DNA of 64,000 nucleotides from Lysobacter sp. 5GHs7-4 (GCF_021284765.1 NZ_CP089924.1:4296001-4360000), one strand, 5' to 3'; positions 8,667-17,105 are shown, counted from the first letter of the stretch. Notes: a model not told the origin generated them from the letters alone. Numbers and translations: made by a program.

Positions 8667-9137
8667 TTAGTCGTCGTTGCGCCAGCGGTCGTAGCGGCGG
8701 TCGTAACGGCCGTCGTAGTAGCGGTTGTCGTAGCGGTTGTCGTAACGCGCGTCGTAGCGACGGTCGTAACGCGGATCGTAGTACTGGCTCTTGCACTTGC
8801 CGTGCTTGTTGCAGTTGGCGTAGCCCGGACGGTTGTACTGGTTGCGGTAACCGTAGGCGTTGCCGTAAGGCGGCTGCGAATAAACGTGGCGCGGCACGTT
8901 GCGGTAGTAGGTGGGGCGGCCGTAGCGGTCGCGCACCACGATCAGGCGATCGTTGTAGCCGTAGTTGCCGTAGCGGTAATACGGCGTGTTGCCGCGCATG
9001 ATCACGTCGGCCACGTTCACGATCACGCGGGCCAGATCGTCGTCGCTCTGCGCCATCGCCGGAGCCGGCGCCATCGCGACCACGCCGAAGCCGGCGGTCA
9101 TTACCGCCGGGGCGAGCCATCGGGACAGTGCGGTCAT
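8667..9137 (-). CDS. Exported Arg/Tyr/Asp-repeat protein
   Basis: The ATG at 9137 (MTALSRWLAP) has GAGGAG directly upstream and is preferred to an in-frame start 25 codons earlier. A signal peptide ends at AMA/Q. After a short acidic helix (DDDLARVIVNVADVIMRG) the protein becomes Tyr/Asn/Arg/Gly-rich, and the last 45 residues are degenerate repeats of RYDRRYD / RYDNRYD. Two Cys sit in NCNKHGKCK. The repeats resemble the RcnB/YXWGXW-type and other Tyr-Asp-Arg low-complexity envelope proteins. Function unknown. Confidence 0.65.
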   Translation of the reverse strand: MTALSRWLAPAVMTAGFGVVAMAPAPAMAQSDDDLARVIVNVADVIMRGNTPYYRYGNYGYNDRLIVVRDRYGRPTYYRNVPRHVYSQPPYGNAYGYRNQYNRPGYANCNKHGKCKSQYYDPRYDRRYDARYDNRYDNRYYDGRYDRRYDRWRNDD

Positions 9138-9269
9138 ATCGGTTCTCCTCATCGCCTGCACCATTGCAAGCACGCTGCGACGATGCGACCGCGACGGTGA
9201 ACGATCGCGCAATTTCGCTGCCCGGGCCGGGAACCGCTCAGCCGCCGTTGGGCTGCCGTCGTCGCGCGT

Positions 9270-10007
9270 TCAGCTGAGCGCGGCGAGCGCCAATTCGCGC
9301 ACCGTGGCCGGCAGCGCGGCCGCGCCGTCGACACGGCGCAGGCGCGGCGCGTCGGCGGCGACCTGCGCCTCGTTCTCGTGCGCCCAGGTCACGTGGTACG
9401 GCATGTGGATGCCCCAGCCGCCCAGCTCCAGGATCGGCGCGATGTCCGAGCGCAGCGAATTGCCGATCATCACGAACTGCGAAGCGGCCAGACCGAATTC
9501 GTCGAACAGGCGCGCATACGTCGCCGTATCCTTCTCGCTGACGATCTCGATGCGGCGGAACAGGTCGGCCAGGCCGCATTGGCGCACCTTGGCTTCCTGG
9601 TGGAACAGGTCGCCCTTGGTGATCAGCACCACGTCGTACTCGGCGGCGATCGCGCGCACGGCTTCGGGGATGCCCGGCAGCAATTCCACCGGATGCCGCA
9701 GCAGATCCTTGCCCAGCGCGACGATGCGGTGCAGGTCGGCGGCGCTGATGCGCTCGCCGGTGATCTCGACCGCCGCTTCGATCATCGACAGCACCATGCC
9801 CTTCACGCCGTAGCCGAACAGCGCGATGTTGCGCTTCTCGACTTCGTACAGGTGCTGGTGCACGCCGGCATCGTGCAGGTCGACGTAGGCGCCGACGATG
9901 CGCTCGAAATCGAGCTGGGCCTGGTCGAAATAATCCTGGCTGCGCCAGAGCGTGTCGTCGGCGTCGAAGCCGACCAGCCGGATGCCGGCCGCGTGCGTGC
10001 GATTCAT
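9270..10007 (-). CDS. HAD-family hydrolase
   Basis: A 245-aa haloacid-dehalogenase-type phosphatase. Motif I is GFDADDTLW at residues 13-21 (both catalytic Asp present), motif II is VVLITKGD near 126-133, motif III Lys lies in VSEKDTATY, and motif IV is GNSLRSDI near 178-185. An alpha-helical cap lies between motifs I and II (residues about 30-100). This arrangement fits the subfamily I phosphatases acting on small phosphorylated metabolites; the substrate is unknown. A stem-loop and the convergent EF-hand gene lie upstream, so it is monocistronic. Confidence 0.88.
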   Translation of the reverse strand: MNRTHAAGIRLVGFDADDTLWRSQDYFDQAQLDFERIVGAYVDLHDAGVHQHLYEVEKRNIALFGYGVKGMVLSMIEAAVEITGERISAADLHRIVALGKDLLRHPVELLPGIPEAVRAIAAEYDVVLITKGDLFHQEAKVRQCGLADLFRRIEIVSEKDTATYARLFDEFGLAASQFVMIGNSLRSDIAPILELGGWGIHMPYHVTWAHENEAQVAADAPRLRRVDGAAALPATVRELALAALS

Positions 10008-10040
10008 GCGCGCATTATGCCGCGCGCGCGGCGCATAAAC

Positions 10041-10068
10041 AGGAAGGGCGGCCCTAGCCGCCCTTCCT
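10041..10068 (-). terminator. Strong stem-loop downstream of the second EF-hand gene
   Basis: A perfect 11-bp stem (AGGAAGGGCGG / CCGCCCTTCCT, 6-base loop) about 50 bases past the EF-hand stop codon. Read on the minus strand it is followed by GTTTATG, a poor T-run, so it may be a weak intrinsic terminator or an mRNA-stabilising hairpin. Confidence 0.5.
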
Positions 10069-10119
10069 CCGCAGGGGAGTCCACACCCCTGGGTTCTTCA
10101 ACTCACACTAAGGCCGGGC

Positions 10120-10515
10120 TCAGCCGCCGTGCTTGGCCGGCTTGCTGCTCTGGGCCTTGGCCACATAGGCCTTGTACTCGTCGGCGGTCAGCGAACCGTC
10201 GGCATTGCTGTCGGCCTTGTCGAAGACCTGGCCCAGCGCGGGCACGGACGAGGCCTCGGTCTTGCTGAGGTTGCCGTCCTTGTCCACGTCGACGTCGCTC
10301 CAGCTCTTCTTCTGCGGCGCGGCGGCGGTGGCTGCCGGCTCGCTGGCCTGGGCCGTGGTCGCATCGGTGGCGGCGGCGGCCGCGGCATCGGTGCTCTGAG
10401 CGGTCTGCTCGGCCGGCGGCGCCTGCTCGGCCTGCTGCGCGAACGCGAGCGGAGCCGACAGGCTGGCGACGAGGGCGAAGGCACCGATCAGGGACTTGCG
10501 GGACAGGGTATTCAT
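10120..10515 (-). CDS. Secreted EF-hand protein
   Basis: Start ATG at 10515 (MNTLSRKSLIGAFALVASLSAPLAFAQ, a clear signal peptide) rather than 20 codons upstream; GGAGAG lies before it. The mature protein has a 45-residue Ala/Thr/Gln-rich linker, then two EF-hand loops, DVDKDGNLSKTE at about residues 74-85 and DSNADGSLTADE at about 102-113, and a Lys/Gly C-terminus. Total 131 aa. The domain pair is like the EF-hand protein at 6.5 kb although the linkers differ, so the two are probably paralogues in function. A calcium-binding periplasmic role is inferred from the loops. Confidence 0.85.
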   Translation of the reverse strand: MNTLSRKSLIGAFALVASLSAPLAFAQQAEQAPPAEQTAQSTDAAAAAATDATTAQASEPAATAAAPQKKSWSDVDVDKDGNLSKTEASSVPALGQVFDKADSNADGSLTADEYKAYVAKAQSSKPAKHGG

Positions 10516-10863
10516 TCGGGTTCTCTCCTGGAGATTGTGTGTTGCGCGGAGGGTGGAAGCTGGGGGACACCGCACGACTGCACCTTGCCGGCGCGCGTCT
10601 GAACCGATCGCGCGCGCGAAGCGTTAAAGCTACGTTCGCTTAACCACACTCGTGGCGAATGACGTTAGGCGGCGTCGGCCGCGCAGGCGCAAAACACGTC
10701 AAAACGTGACCTGCGGCGGCATTCGAGCCGATCGCACTGTGCGTGGATTGGCTGAACAAAACACAACCTTTACGAAATCGCGTGTGGTCCGGCCGCATAC
10801 GTGTGCGTTCGCGCACGCGATGCGCCAGTGCGCGATGGTCGCGCCGCGATCGGGCGCGCTGTT
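10516..10863. other. Intergenic region with an inverted repeat
   Basis: Separates the EF-hand gene (minus) from the 3' end of the AlkZ-like gene (minus), so it should hold the EF-hand promoter. It contains the inverted repeat CACGT-CAAA-ACGTG at 10695-10708, a possible regulator site, and AT-rich patches near 10620-10650 and 10755-10775. No gene is supported. Confidence 0.4.
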
Positions 10864-11985
10864 TCAGGCGATGTCGAAACGCACCGCGGGGGCCAGTCCG
10901 GGCGCGAACGTGGCCAGGCAGTCCTGCGCCAAGGTCTCCAACGCGACGCGGTCGGCCTTGGACACGCGCGCGAAGGTCGCGATCGTCAGCGTCGCCGCCT
11001 CCTTGCCGCGCTCCAGGCTCCAGGTGCCGGCCACGAAGCCGTCGATCAGCACCGTCGCGCGCACGATGCCGTTACGCGTGAACACCGCCGCTTTGTGGCG
11101 TTCGTCGAGGATGCGGCTGCGGTCGGCGTGCGCGAGCAACACGTTGTCGAAATCGGCGAGCAGGCGCGGCGGCGCCGGCCGTTCGGGCTCGGGCGACGGT
11201 GCGTCGAGCGGATCGAACAGCACGGTGCCGCTGGGATCGCGGTAGCTGCGCAGACGCGGACGCAGGCGCTCGACGATCGCGCGCACGCCCTGCAGGCCCG
11301 ACCACGCGGCGATGTCCTGCACCGAGGCCGGTCCGAACGCGGCCAGATAGCGCAGCACCATCGCCTCGGACGCGTCGTCGCCGGCCAGCGGCGCGCCCAG
11401 CCATTGCGCGGCCGGCGCGAAGCTCGCGGCGCGGTGCGAATCCCAGACGCCGGCCGGCGGCACATGGATCAAGGGCTCGACACCGCGCACCCAGCGCCCC
11501 ATGGCGCCGGCGTCGCGTTGCGGCCAGTGCGCCTGCAAGGCCGCGCCCAGATCGGTGGCGTTGAGCGGCTGCGCGCTCAGCAGCTCGCGTCCGGCCGCGC
11601 TCAATGCGTCCAGGTCCATGTCCTTGACCGCACGGCCCTGATCGCTTTGCAGGAACAAGCGCCGCAGCATCGGCTGCAGGGTGGCGCGCCAGGCCAGATA
11701 ATCGCGCGCAGTGACCAGGTGCAAGGTGCCGCGCATCATGGTCGCGCGCACCACCTGACGCGCTTGCATCAGTTCGGTGAGCTGCTCGGGACGGAAGCCC
11801 GACAAGCGCGACCACAACCCCAGGTACGGCGGATTCGGCGCCTGCGCCTGCAGGCCGCCCAGGCGTTCGATCATCGCCAGCGCGGAATCCGGCAGCGGCT
11901 GCAGCAGCGCCTGCCGCTGCAACAGCGCGCGGTTGAGCGCGCGGTTGCTCAAGGGGTCGGCGGCGGAAGATTGACTGGCGGGCAT
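10864..11985 (-). CDS. Winged-helix (AlkZ-like, HTH_42) DNA-binding protein
   Basis: From the ATG at 11985 (MPASQSSAADPLSNRALNRALLQRQ) the product has 373 aa. The pattern of RALLQRQALLQP, LGGLQAQAPNPPYLGLWSRL, VVRATMMRGTLHLVTARDYL and TWSLERG belongs to the AlkZ/YcaQ superfamily of tandem winged-helix proteins, which includes DNA glycosylases that unhook interstrand crosslinks and excise bulky alkylated bases. Near the motif where AlkZ has a catalytic QxQ, QAQAP is present here (LQAQAP), supporting the enzyme fold. Whether it is a repair glycosylase or an orphan family member is an inference. The in-frame N-terminal extension to 12201 is Arg-rich shadow sequence. Confidence 0.78.
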   Translation of the reverse strand: MPASQSSAADPLSNRALNRALLQRQALLQPLPDSALAMIERLGGLQAQAPNPPYLGLWSRLSGFRPEQLTELMQARQVVRATMMRGTLHLVTARDYLAWRATLQPMLRRLFLQSDQGRAVKDMDLDALSAAGRELLSAQPLNATDLGAALQAHWPQRDAGAMGRWVRGVEPLIHVPPAGVWDSHRAASFAPAAQWLGAPLAGDDASEAMVLRYLAAFGPASVQDIAAWSGLQGVRAIVERLRPRLRSYRDPSGTVLFDPLDAPSPEPERPAPPRLLADFDNVLLAHADRSRILDERHKAAVFTRNGIVRATVLIDGFVAGTWSLERGKEAATLTIATFARVSKADRVALETLAQDCLATFAPGLAPAVRFDIA

Positions 11986-12119
11986 CGGCGGCCGATCGGA
12001 AGACGTTGCGCGAACGATAGCCGGATCGGCGGCTCGGATGCGCGCGCCGACGATGCGATGCCGGCAGCGCCGTGATGGGTCGCGGGACGATGGACCGCGG
12101 GCGCGCTTGCCGCTGGCGT

Positions 12120-12308
12120 TCAGGCCTCGTCTTCGGCGTGGACCGACACCTGCGGCTCGCCGTCCTCGTCGAAGCCCACCGACACCACGATAGGCCGGCA
12201 ACAGACATGGCAGTCCTCGATATAGGTCTGCTCGCCCGCCGATGCGTCCAGCATCAGGCCGATGGTTTCCCCGCAGTAGGGGCAGGACACGTCGACGAAG
12301 GGCTGCAT
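12120..12308 (-). CDS. CPXCG-motif cysteine-rich protein
   Basis: A 62-aa protein with two Cys pairs, SCPYCGE at residues 9-12 and DCHVCC at 33-37, the hallmark of the small CPXCG family (a zinc-ribbon-like fold of unknown role). The C-terminal half (RPIVVSVGFDEDGEPQVSVHAEDE) is acidic and typical. Length matches the family exactly. It lies 7 bases after the SDR gene stop and is likely the last gene of the lipoprotein-SDR-CPXCG unit. Confidence 0.85.
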   Translation of the reverse strand: MQPFVDVSCPYCGETIGLMLDASAGEQTYIEDCHVCCRPIVVSVGFDEDGEPQVSVHAEDEA

Positions 12309-12315
12309 GACTGCG

Positions 12316-12966
12316 CTACCAGCCGGCCCGGTAGACCTGGCCGGTCTGCAGGCCTTCCACGCTGCGCACGAAGGCCAGCGCGGCGCGCGCCGCCGACACC
12401 GGCTCGAAGCCGCGGAAGTACGGCGCGTAGTCGGGCATGGCTTCCTCGATCACGGTCGGATTGACCGCGTTGATGCGCAGGCCGCGCGGCAGTTCGATCG
12501 CGGCCGCACGCACGAAGGCTTCCAGCGCGCCGTTGACCAGGCTGGCGCAGGCGCCGGAGGCGATCGGATGCTCGCTGAGCACGCCGGTGACCAGGGTGAT
12601 CGAACCGCCGTCGCGCAGGCGCGTCTGCGCGGCCAGCGCCAGGTTGACCTGCCCCATCAGCTTGTCGCGCAGGCCGATGCCGAACGGCGAGGTCTCGATC
12701 GTCGCCGGCGCGATCTGGCTCAAGGGCACGAAGGCGACGTTGCCGGCGGCGCAGACCACCGCGTCCAGCGGCCCCGCCTGGTCCAGCGCGGCTTCGATGC
12801 TGGCCGGATCGCTAAGGTCGATGCGCAGCGCGCCGGAGTTGCGCCCGGCCGCGATCACTTCATGGCGTTCGGCCAGCGCCGCCGCCACCGCGCGTCCGAT
12901 CACGCCGCCGGCGCCGACCAGCAGCACGCGGCGGCGTGCGCCTGCGTTGCTCGCGGCTTCGCTCAC
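12316..12966 (-). CDS. Atypical short-chain dehydrogenase/reductase
   Basis: The GTG at 12966 overlaps the lipoprotein stop by 4 bases (GTGA), which decides the start and gives 216 aa. The Rossmann dinucleotide motif VLLVGAGGVIGRAVA is at residues 13-27, followed by DLSDP, AVVCAAGN (the NNAG-like motif) and INAVNPT. The usual Tyr-x-x-x-Lys pair is not visible: the segment after the catalytic-Ser strand reads SEHPIASGACASLVNGALEAFV with no Tyr. This matches a known divergent SDR branch and may mean altered chemistry. Substrate unknown. Confidence 0.8.
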   Translation of the reverse strand: MSEAASNAGARRRVLLVGAGGVIGRAVAAALAERHEVIAAGRNSGALRIDLSDPASIEAALDQAGPLDAVVCAAGNVAFVPLSQIAPATIETSPFGIGLRDKLMGQVNLALAAQTRLRDGGSITLVTGVLSEHPIASGACASLVNGALEAFVRAAAIELPRGLRINAVNPTVIEEAMPDYAPYFRGFEPVSAARAALAFVRSVEGLQTGQVYRAGW

Positions 12967-13442
12967 GGTTGCGCCTTGGGCAGGGTCTGATCGGCGGCGG
13001 GCACCAGCAGCACCTCGACCGGTTCGCCGGGGTTGTGGCTGCGGATGCGGAACTCGTTGGCGTCGAGCTTGAGGATGTCGGTGGGATATTTCTGGCCTTC
13101 CTCGATCATCGTCAGCTGACCGGCGTCGAAGGTCCATTGCGCCTGCAGCGGCGTGCCGCCGGGGCCGTCGATGATCAGCGTGCCGCCGTCGAGGAAGGCA
13201 TAGGTGGTGCCCTTCTCGACCGAGGACGAGTCCTTGACCTCCCAGACCTTGCCGGCGAACTGCGCGGGCGTGACGGCGGCGGGCGCTTCGGCCGGTGCCG
13301 CTTGCTCGGGCGCCGGCGCGGCGGGCGTGGTGGCCGCGGGCGCCTGCGCGTCCGGCGCGGGCGCGGGTGCCGGCTTGCACGCGGCCAGACTCAGCGCTGC
13401 GGCGGCGGCGAACAGATACAGATGAGCGGAACTGCGGCGCAT
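12963..13442 (-). CDS. Lipoprotein of unknown function
   Basis: The ATG at 13442 (MRRSSAHLYLFAAAAALSLAAC) gives a signal peptide with lipobox LAAC. A 40-residue Pro/Ala linker follows, then a folded domain of about 95 residues (GKVWEVKDSSSVEKG, YAFLDGGTLIIDG, TMIEEGQKYPTDILKLDANEF) that looks like a small beta-barrel. A start 15 codons upstream is possible but would place the signal peptide internally. Translationally coupled to the downstream SDR gene. Acts at the periplasmic face of a membrane; role unknown. Confidence 0.75.
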   Translation of the reverse strand: MRRSSAHLYLFAAAAALSLAACKPAPAPAPDAQAPAATTPAAPAPEQAAPAEAPAAVTPAQFAGKVWEVKDSSSVEKGTTYAFLDGGTLIIDGPGGTPLQAQWTFDAGQLTMIEEGQKYPTDILKLDANEFRIRSHNPGEPVEVLLVPAADQTLPKAQP

Positions 13443-13669
13443 AGCGGTCTCCGTGAATGCGGTATCGAATGGCGCAGACAGTAGCACCGCGACGTTAAGC
13501 GCGGGCGCAGGCGCGCACCCTCACGTCGCGGTAACCCGGGCGCGCCCAAGCTCGCCGCGACGGCCGGGCAGCGCCGCTAGCGGCGCGTGTTCGGACCGCC
13601 ACTCGCATCGCGCGCGCCGGACCCATGCGCGTCGCGCCGCTCCAGGACGAGCCCTCGTCAGGAGGCCGC

Positions 13670-14173
13670 ATGAAAATCCGACACGTGTTCAGCACGCCCG
13701 ATCTCGACAGCGCCCAGGCCGCGATGGCGGCCGCGCGCGACGCCGGCGTGCACGACGACGACATCCTGTTGATCGCACGCTCGGACATCGAGCTGGAATC
13801 GATCCCCAACGAACGCAAGGAAGCCGACACCGACCTGATGCCGGCAGCGTTGCGCGGCGCGGGCATCGGCGGCGCGGCCGGACTGGCCGCGGGCCTGGCG
13901 GTGGTCGCGGCCACGCCGATCGCGCTGACCCTGGCCGGCGCAGCGGCGGCGACCATGGCCGGGGCGATGGTCGGTTGCTGGGCGTCGGCGCTGGTGGGTT
14001 CGTCGCTGCCGGATCCGATCCGGCGCAAGTTCCACGACGAGATCGAGGCCGGCCGCATCCTGGTGGTGGTGGACGGCAGCAAGGAGCTGCTGAGCGCGGC
14101 CGAACCGCGCATCGTCGCCCAAAGCGGCGCCACGCCGCTGCCGTTCGAAGCGCACAAGGCCGCGGTGGCCTGA
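13670..14173 (+). CDS. Small membrane protein with glycine-zipper segment
   Basis: The ATG at 13670 follows AGGAGG at 13660-13665, giving 167 aa. The N-terminus (MKIRHVFSTPDLDSAQAAMAAARDAGVHDDDILLIAR) is a ferredoxin-like sensor segment, followed by a Gly/Ala-rich double membrane helix (GAGIGGAAGLAAGLAVVAATPIALTLAGAAAATMAGAMVG, in two halves) and a C-terminal segment FHDEIEAGRILVVVDG that returns to the cytoplasm. The layout resembles DUF1269/YflT-like stress proteins, though membership is not certain. It stands alone between divergent and convergent neighbours. Confidence 0.65.
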   Translation: MKIRHVFSTPDLDSAQAAMAAARDAGVHDDDILLIARSDIELESIPNERKEADTDLMPAALRGAGIGGAAGLAAGLAVVAATPIALTLAGAAAATMAGAMVGCWASALVGSSLPDPIRRKFHDEIEAGRILVVVDGSKELLSAAEPRIVAQSGATPLPFEAHKAAVA

Positions 14174-14179
14174 GCGCGC

Positions 14180-14977
14180 TCAGCGTTTCTTGGCGGCGCG
14201 CTTGGGCTTGGGCGCGAGCGCGGCGCGATAGTTCTCGTGCAGCGCCTGGACCTTGGCGATGTAGGCCTGCGTCTCGCGGTAGGGCGGCACGCCGCCGTAG
14301 CGCGTGACCACGCCGATGCCGGCGTTGTACGCGGCCGCGACCAGGGTCAGGTCGCCCTTGTAGCGGCGGATCAGCTGCTTGAGATGACGCGCGCCGCCGT
14401 TGATCGAATCCTCGGCCGAGAACGGATCGGCGACGCCGTATTCCTTCGCCGTGGCCGGCATCAGCTGCATCACGCCTTGCGCGCCCTTGGGCGAAACCGC
14501 GGCGGCGTTGAAGCCGCTCTCGGCGTGGGCGATCGCGCGCAGCCAGGCGTCGTCGACGCCGGTGGCCTTGGCCGCGGAACGGAACTGCGCCGCGTACTTG
14601 TCCAGTTGCGGCTTGCCGACCTGGCCCAGGCCGGTGTGCGCGGGTTCGCCCGGCGGCGTCTCGACGGTGAACGACAGCACCTTGGTCGAGCCGGGCAGAT
14701 TGCGCGTGCTGTAGACGGTCTGGCCGTCCTGCTGGCGTTCGTAGAGGGTGCCGTTGATCACGCCCATCGAGCCCCACAGGTTGGGCACCTTGGCGACGTT
14801 GTCGTCGAACTCGCGCGCCTCGCAACGCGAGCCCGGTTCCGGCGCGGTCGCCAAACTCACCGTGCCGTCGCGGCCGACGCAGCGGTAGACCTTGCGCGCC
14901 TGCGCGTCGCCGGCCGCACCCAGCGCCAGGGCGGCGATCAGCAGCGTCGTCCACGGCAGCGGCAGGCGGGTGTTAAT
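14180..14977 (-). CDS. Secreted soluble lytic transglycosylase (SLT domain), ATT start proposed
   Basis: The catalytic SLT domain is clear: HAESGFNAAAVSPKGAQGVMQLMPATA (shown here by parts: the catalytic Glu in AIAHAESGF, then GAQGVMQLMP, then AAYNAGIG) in the C-terminal half. It cleaves the MurNAc-GlcNAc bond in peptidoglycan. The signal peptide (LPLPWTTLLIAALALGAAGDAQA) lies upstream of the first ATG/GTG candidates; the frame is blocked by a stop at 15013 and contains no ATG, GTG or TTG before it. The best start is ATT at 14977 (ATT AAC ACC), which overlaps the TAA of the upstream lipoprotein. A GTG at 14860 would give a 226-aa protein with no signal peptide. Total from ATT: 265 aa. Confidence 0.75.
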   Translation of the reverse strand: MNTRLPLPWTTLLIAALALGAAGDAQARKVYRCVGRDGTVSLATAPEPGSRCEAREFDDNVAKVPNLWGSMGVINGTLYERQQDGQTVYSTRNLPGSTKVLSFTVETPPGEPAHTGLGQVGKPQLDKYAAQFRSAAKATGVDDAWLRAIAHAESGFNAAAVSPKGAQGVMQLMPATAKEYGVADPFSAEDSINGGARHLKQLIRRYKGDLTLVAAAYNAGIGVVTRYGGVPPYRETQAYIAKVQALHENYRAALAPKPKRAAKKR

Positions 14978-15578
14978 GGGCGGCCGCCGCTTCGGTGGCC
15001 TGCACGGCGATCACGCGCACGTCCATCTGCTTGCAGGCCTTGTCCTGGCAGATGCCGTTGAGCCAGACCTCGCCGTTGCCGAACATCACGCCCTTGCCGT
15101 TGACGAACAGCTCGGCGTATTTCTGCCCAGTGACGATCTTGGCGATCGCCGGGGTCACGATCTGGTCGTAGGCGGCGGCGAACGCGGACGCGTCCTGGAT
15201 CTTGCGCGGCTTGCCGTCGATGGTGGCGCTGAAGGGATACGCGGCCATGCGCGCGACCGCCTCGGCGTCGTGCGCGGCGACTGCTTGCTGGAACGCGAGG
15301 ATCGCCGGTTCGAACACGGCCGGATCGCCCAGCACCTCCTCGATCGATTGGTTGACCTGGGCACGGCCTTCGTCGTTGGTCGCGGGCGCCGGCACTGCGG
15401 GGCTCGCTTGCGCAGGCGCGGCGGTTTCGCTGGCCGGTGCGGGCGCCGCCGATTCGGACGCGTTGGCGGGCGCCGCCGTGCTTGCCGGCGCGGCTGCGGG
15501 CGCCGCGGTATCGCCGGGCGCGGGCTTGCAGGCGGCCAGCACGGCCACGACGGCGGCGGTCAGGATCAGCGCTCTCAT
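14973..15578 (-). CDS. Lipoprotein with NTF2-like domain
   Basis: ATG at 15578 with AAGGAG 14 bases upstream. The 201-aa product has a lipoprotein signal (MRALILTAAVVAVLAAC) with lipobox LAAC, then a Pro/Ala/Ser/Thr linker of about 60 residues. The C-terminal domain (QQAVAAHDAEAVARMAAYPFSATIDGK, then VTGQKYAELFVNGKGVMFGNGEVW) has the helix-plus-curved-sheet pattern of NTF2-like/DUF4440-type proteins, with two Cys at ICQDKACK. Its TAA overlaps the proposed ATT start of the lytic transglycosylase, so the pair is probably one operon. Role at the envelope unknown. Confidence 0.75.
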   Translation of the reverse strand: MRALILTAAVVAVLAACKPAPGDTAAPAAAPASTAAPANASESAAPAPASETAAPAQASPAVPAPATNDEGRAQVNQSIEEVLGDPAVFEPAILAFQQAVAAHDAEAVARMAAYPFSATIDGKPRKIQDASAFAAAYDQIVTPAIAKIVTGQKYAELFVNGKGVMFGNGEVWLNGICQDKACKQMDVRVIAVQATEAAAAH

Positions 15579-15764
15579 TCGGTCGATCTCCTTGGGGTCG
15601 GCCATGCAGCGGCGGCCGGAGCGTGCGGATAGTAGCGCCGCCGCCGTGATCGGCGGCCTAACGGACGCCGGACCGCCGCGGCGGTCGCGGTTCGGCACGC
15701 CGCCGCTGGATTCGCGGGCGCCGGCTGGGGCACTCTGGCGCTCACGCTCCCGCCCGGTGATGCC

Positions 15765-17105
15765 TTGGAACCGTCCACGCCCGACCGCGGCGGCGCGCCG
15801 TCCGCCGACACCGCCCCGTCCACCCTGCGCGCGGTCAGCCGTTGGCAACTGCTGGGCCTGTCGATCAACGACGTGGTCGGCAGCGGCATCTACCTGCTGC
15901 CGGCGACCGCAGCCGCGCTGCTGGGCCCGGCCAGCCTGTGGGCGGTGCTGCTGGCCGGTTTCGCGGTAAGCCTGCTGGTGCTGTGCTATGCGCAGGCGGC
16001 GAGCTATTTCGACCAGCCCGGCGGCGGCTATCTGTATGCACGCGAAGCCTTCGGATCGTTCATCGGTTTCGAGGTCGGCTGGATGCTGCTGCTCACCCGC
16101 ATCGCCACCGCCGCCGCGCTCAGCAACGGTTTGGCCGCGGCGGTCGCGCACTTCTGGCCGGCCGCGGCCGACGGCGCCGGCCGCATCGCGGTGGTGGTGG
16201 GTTCGCTGGCGCTGCTGGTCGCGATCAATCTGGTCGGCGTGCGCACCGCGGCGCGCGCGGGCGTGGTGCTGGCGATCGCCAAGCTGCTGCCGCTGTTCCT
16301 GTTCGTGCTGATCGGCGCCGGCCATTTCGACGCCGGCTTGGCCGACAGCGCCGGCGCGCTGCCCGGCGGCGAACTGCCGGTGCGCAATCTCGGCGAAGCG
16401 GCCTTGCTGCTGCTGTTCGCCTACGCCGGGTTCGAGAACCTGCCCGCGGCCGCGGGCGAGTACCGCAACCCGCGCCGCGACGTGCCGTTCGCGTTGTTGA
16501 CCATGATCGCTACCGTCACCGCGATCTATGTCGCGGTGCAATGGGTCGCGCTGAGCACGCTGCCGGGACTGGCCGAATCCAAGGCGCCGCTGGCCGAGGC
16601 CGCGGCGCGCTTCGGCGGCTGGTGGTTGGCGCTGATCCTCACCGTGGGCGCCAGCGTCTCGATCCTGGGCACCAACAACAACACCGTGATGATGGCGCCG
16701 CGCTACCTGCTGGCGCTGGCCGCGGACGGCTACGGCCCGCGCGCGCTGGCCGCGATCCATCCGCGCTTCCGCACGCCCGCGGTCGCGATCCTGGCGATCG
16801 GCGCGGTGTCGCTGGTGTTGGCGCTGTCGGGCTCGTTCGTGCAGCTGGCCTTGCTGTCGGTGGTGTCGCGGCTGTGCACCTACCTGGGCACGGCGGTGTC
16901 GGTGCTGGTGCTGCGGCGCCGCCACGGCGACCGCGCGCAGGCGCTGCAGCTGCCCGGCGGCCCGCTGATTCCGATTCTGGCGACGCTGCTGTCGTTGGGC
17001 CTGCTGGCCAGCGCCAGTGTGCAGAACCTGATCGCGGCGGCGATCGCGCTGGCGGTGGGCGCGCTGGTCTATCTGCTGCGGCGCAAGCCCGAGGCCGCGC
17101 CCTGA
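15765..17105 (+). CDS. APC-family amino acid permease
   Basis: TTG start at 15765 (MEPSTPDRGG) gives 446 aa. About twelve membrane helices are visible. The first holds the family's substrate-binding Gly motif INDVVGSGIYLLP. Others include QPGGGYLYAREAFG, ARAGVVLAIAKLLP, LLFAYAGFENLPAAAGEYRNP (the helix 6 motif of APC carriers) and LGTNNNTVMMAPRYLLALA. This is an inner-membrane transporter for amino acids or amines; substrate unknown. It is divergent from the NTF2-like lipoprotein; a perfect 16-bp palindrome (GACCGCCGCGGCGGTC) lies between them at 15671-15686. Confidence 0.88.
   Translation: MEPSTPDRGGAPSADTAPSTLRAVSRWQLLGLSINDVVGSGIYLLPATAAALLGPASLWAVLLAGFAVSLLVLCYAQAASYFDQPGGGYLYAREAFGSFIGFEVGWMLLLTRIATAAALSNGLAAAVAHFWPAAADGAGRIAVVVGSLALLVAINLVGVRTAARAGVVLAIAKLLPLFLFVLIGAGHFDAGLADSAGALPGGELPVRNLGEAALLLLFAYAGFENLPAAAGEYRNPRRDVPFALLTMIATVTAIYVAVQWVALSTLPGLAESKAPLAEAAARFGGWWLALILTVGASVSILGTNNNTVMMAPRYLLALAADGYGPRALAAIHPRFRTPAVAILAIGAVSLVLALSGSFVQLALLSVVSRLCTYLGTAVSVLVLRRRHGDRAQALQLPGGPLIPILATLLSLGLLASASVQNLIAAAIALAVGALVYLLRRKPEAAP

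Noticed and set aside
14180..14860. GTG at 14860 as the lytic transglycosylase start
   Set aside because: It removes the signal peptide and a conserved-looking Cys-containing segment; the ATT at 14977 keeps both. Kept as an alternative only.
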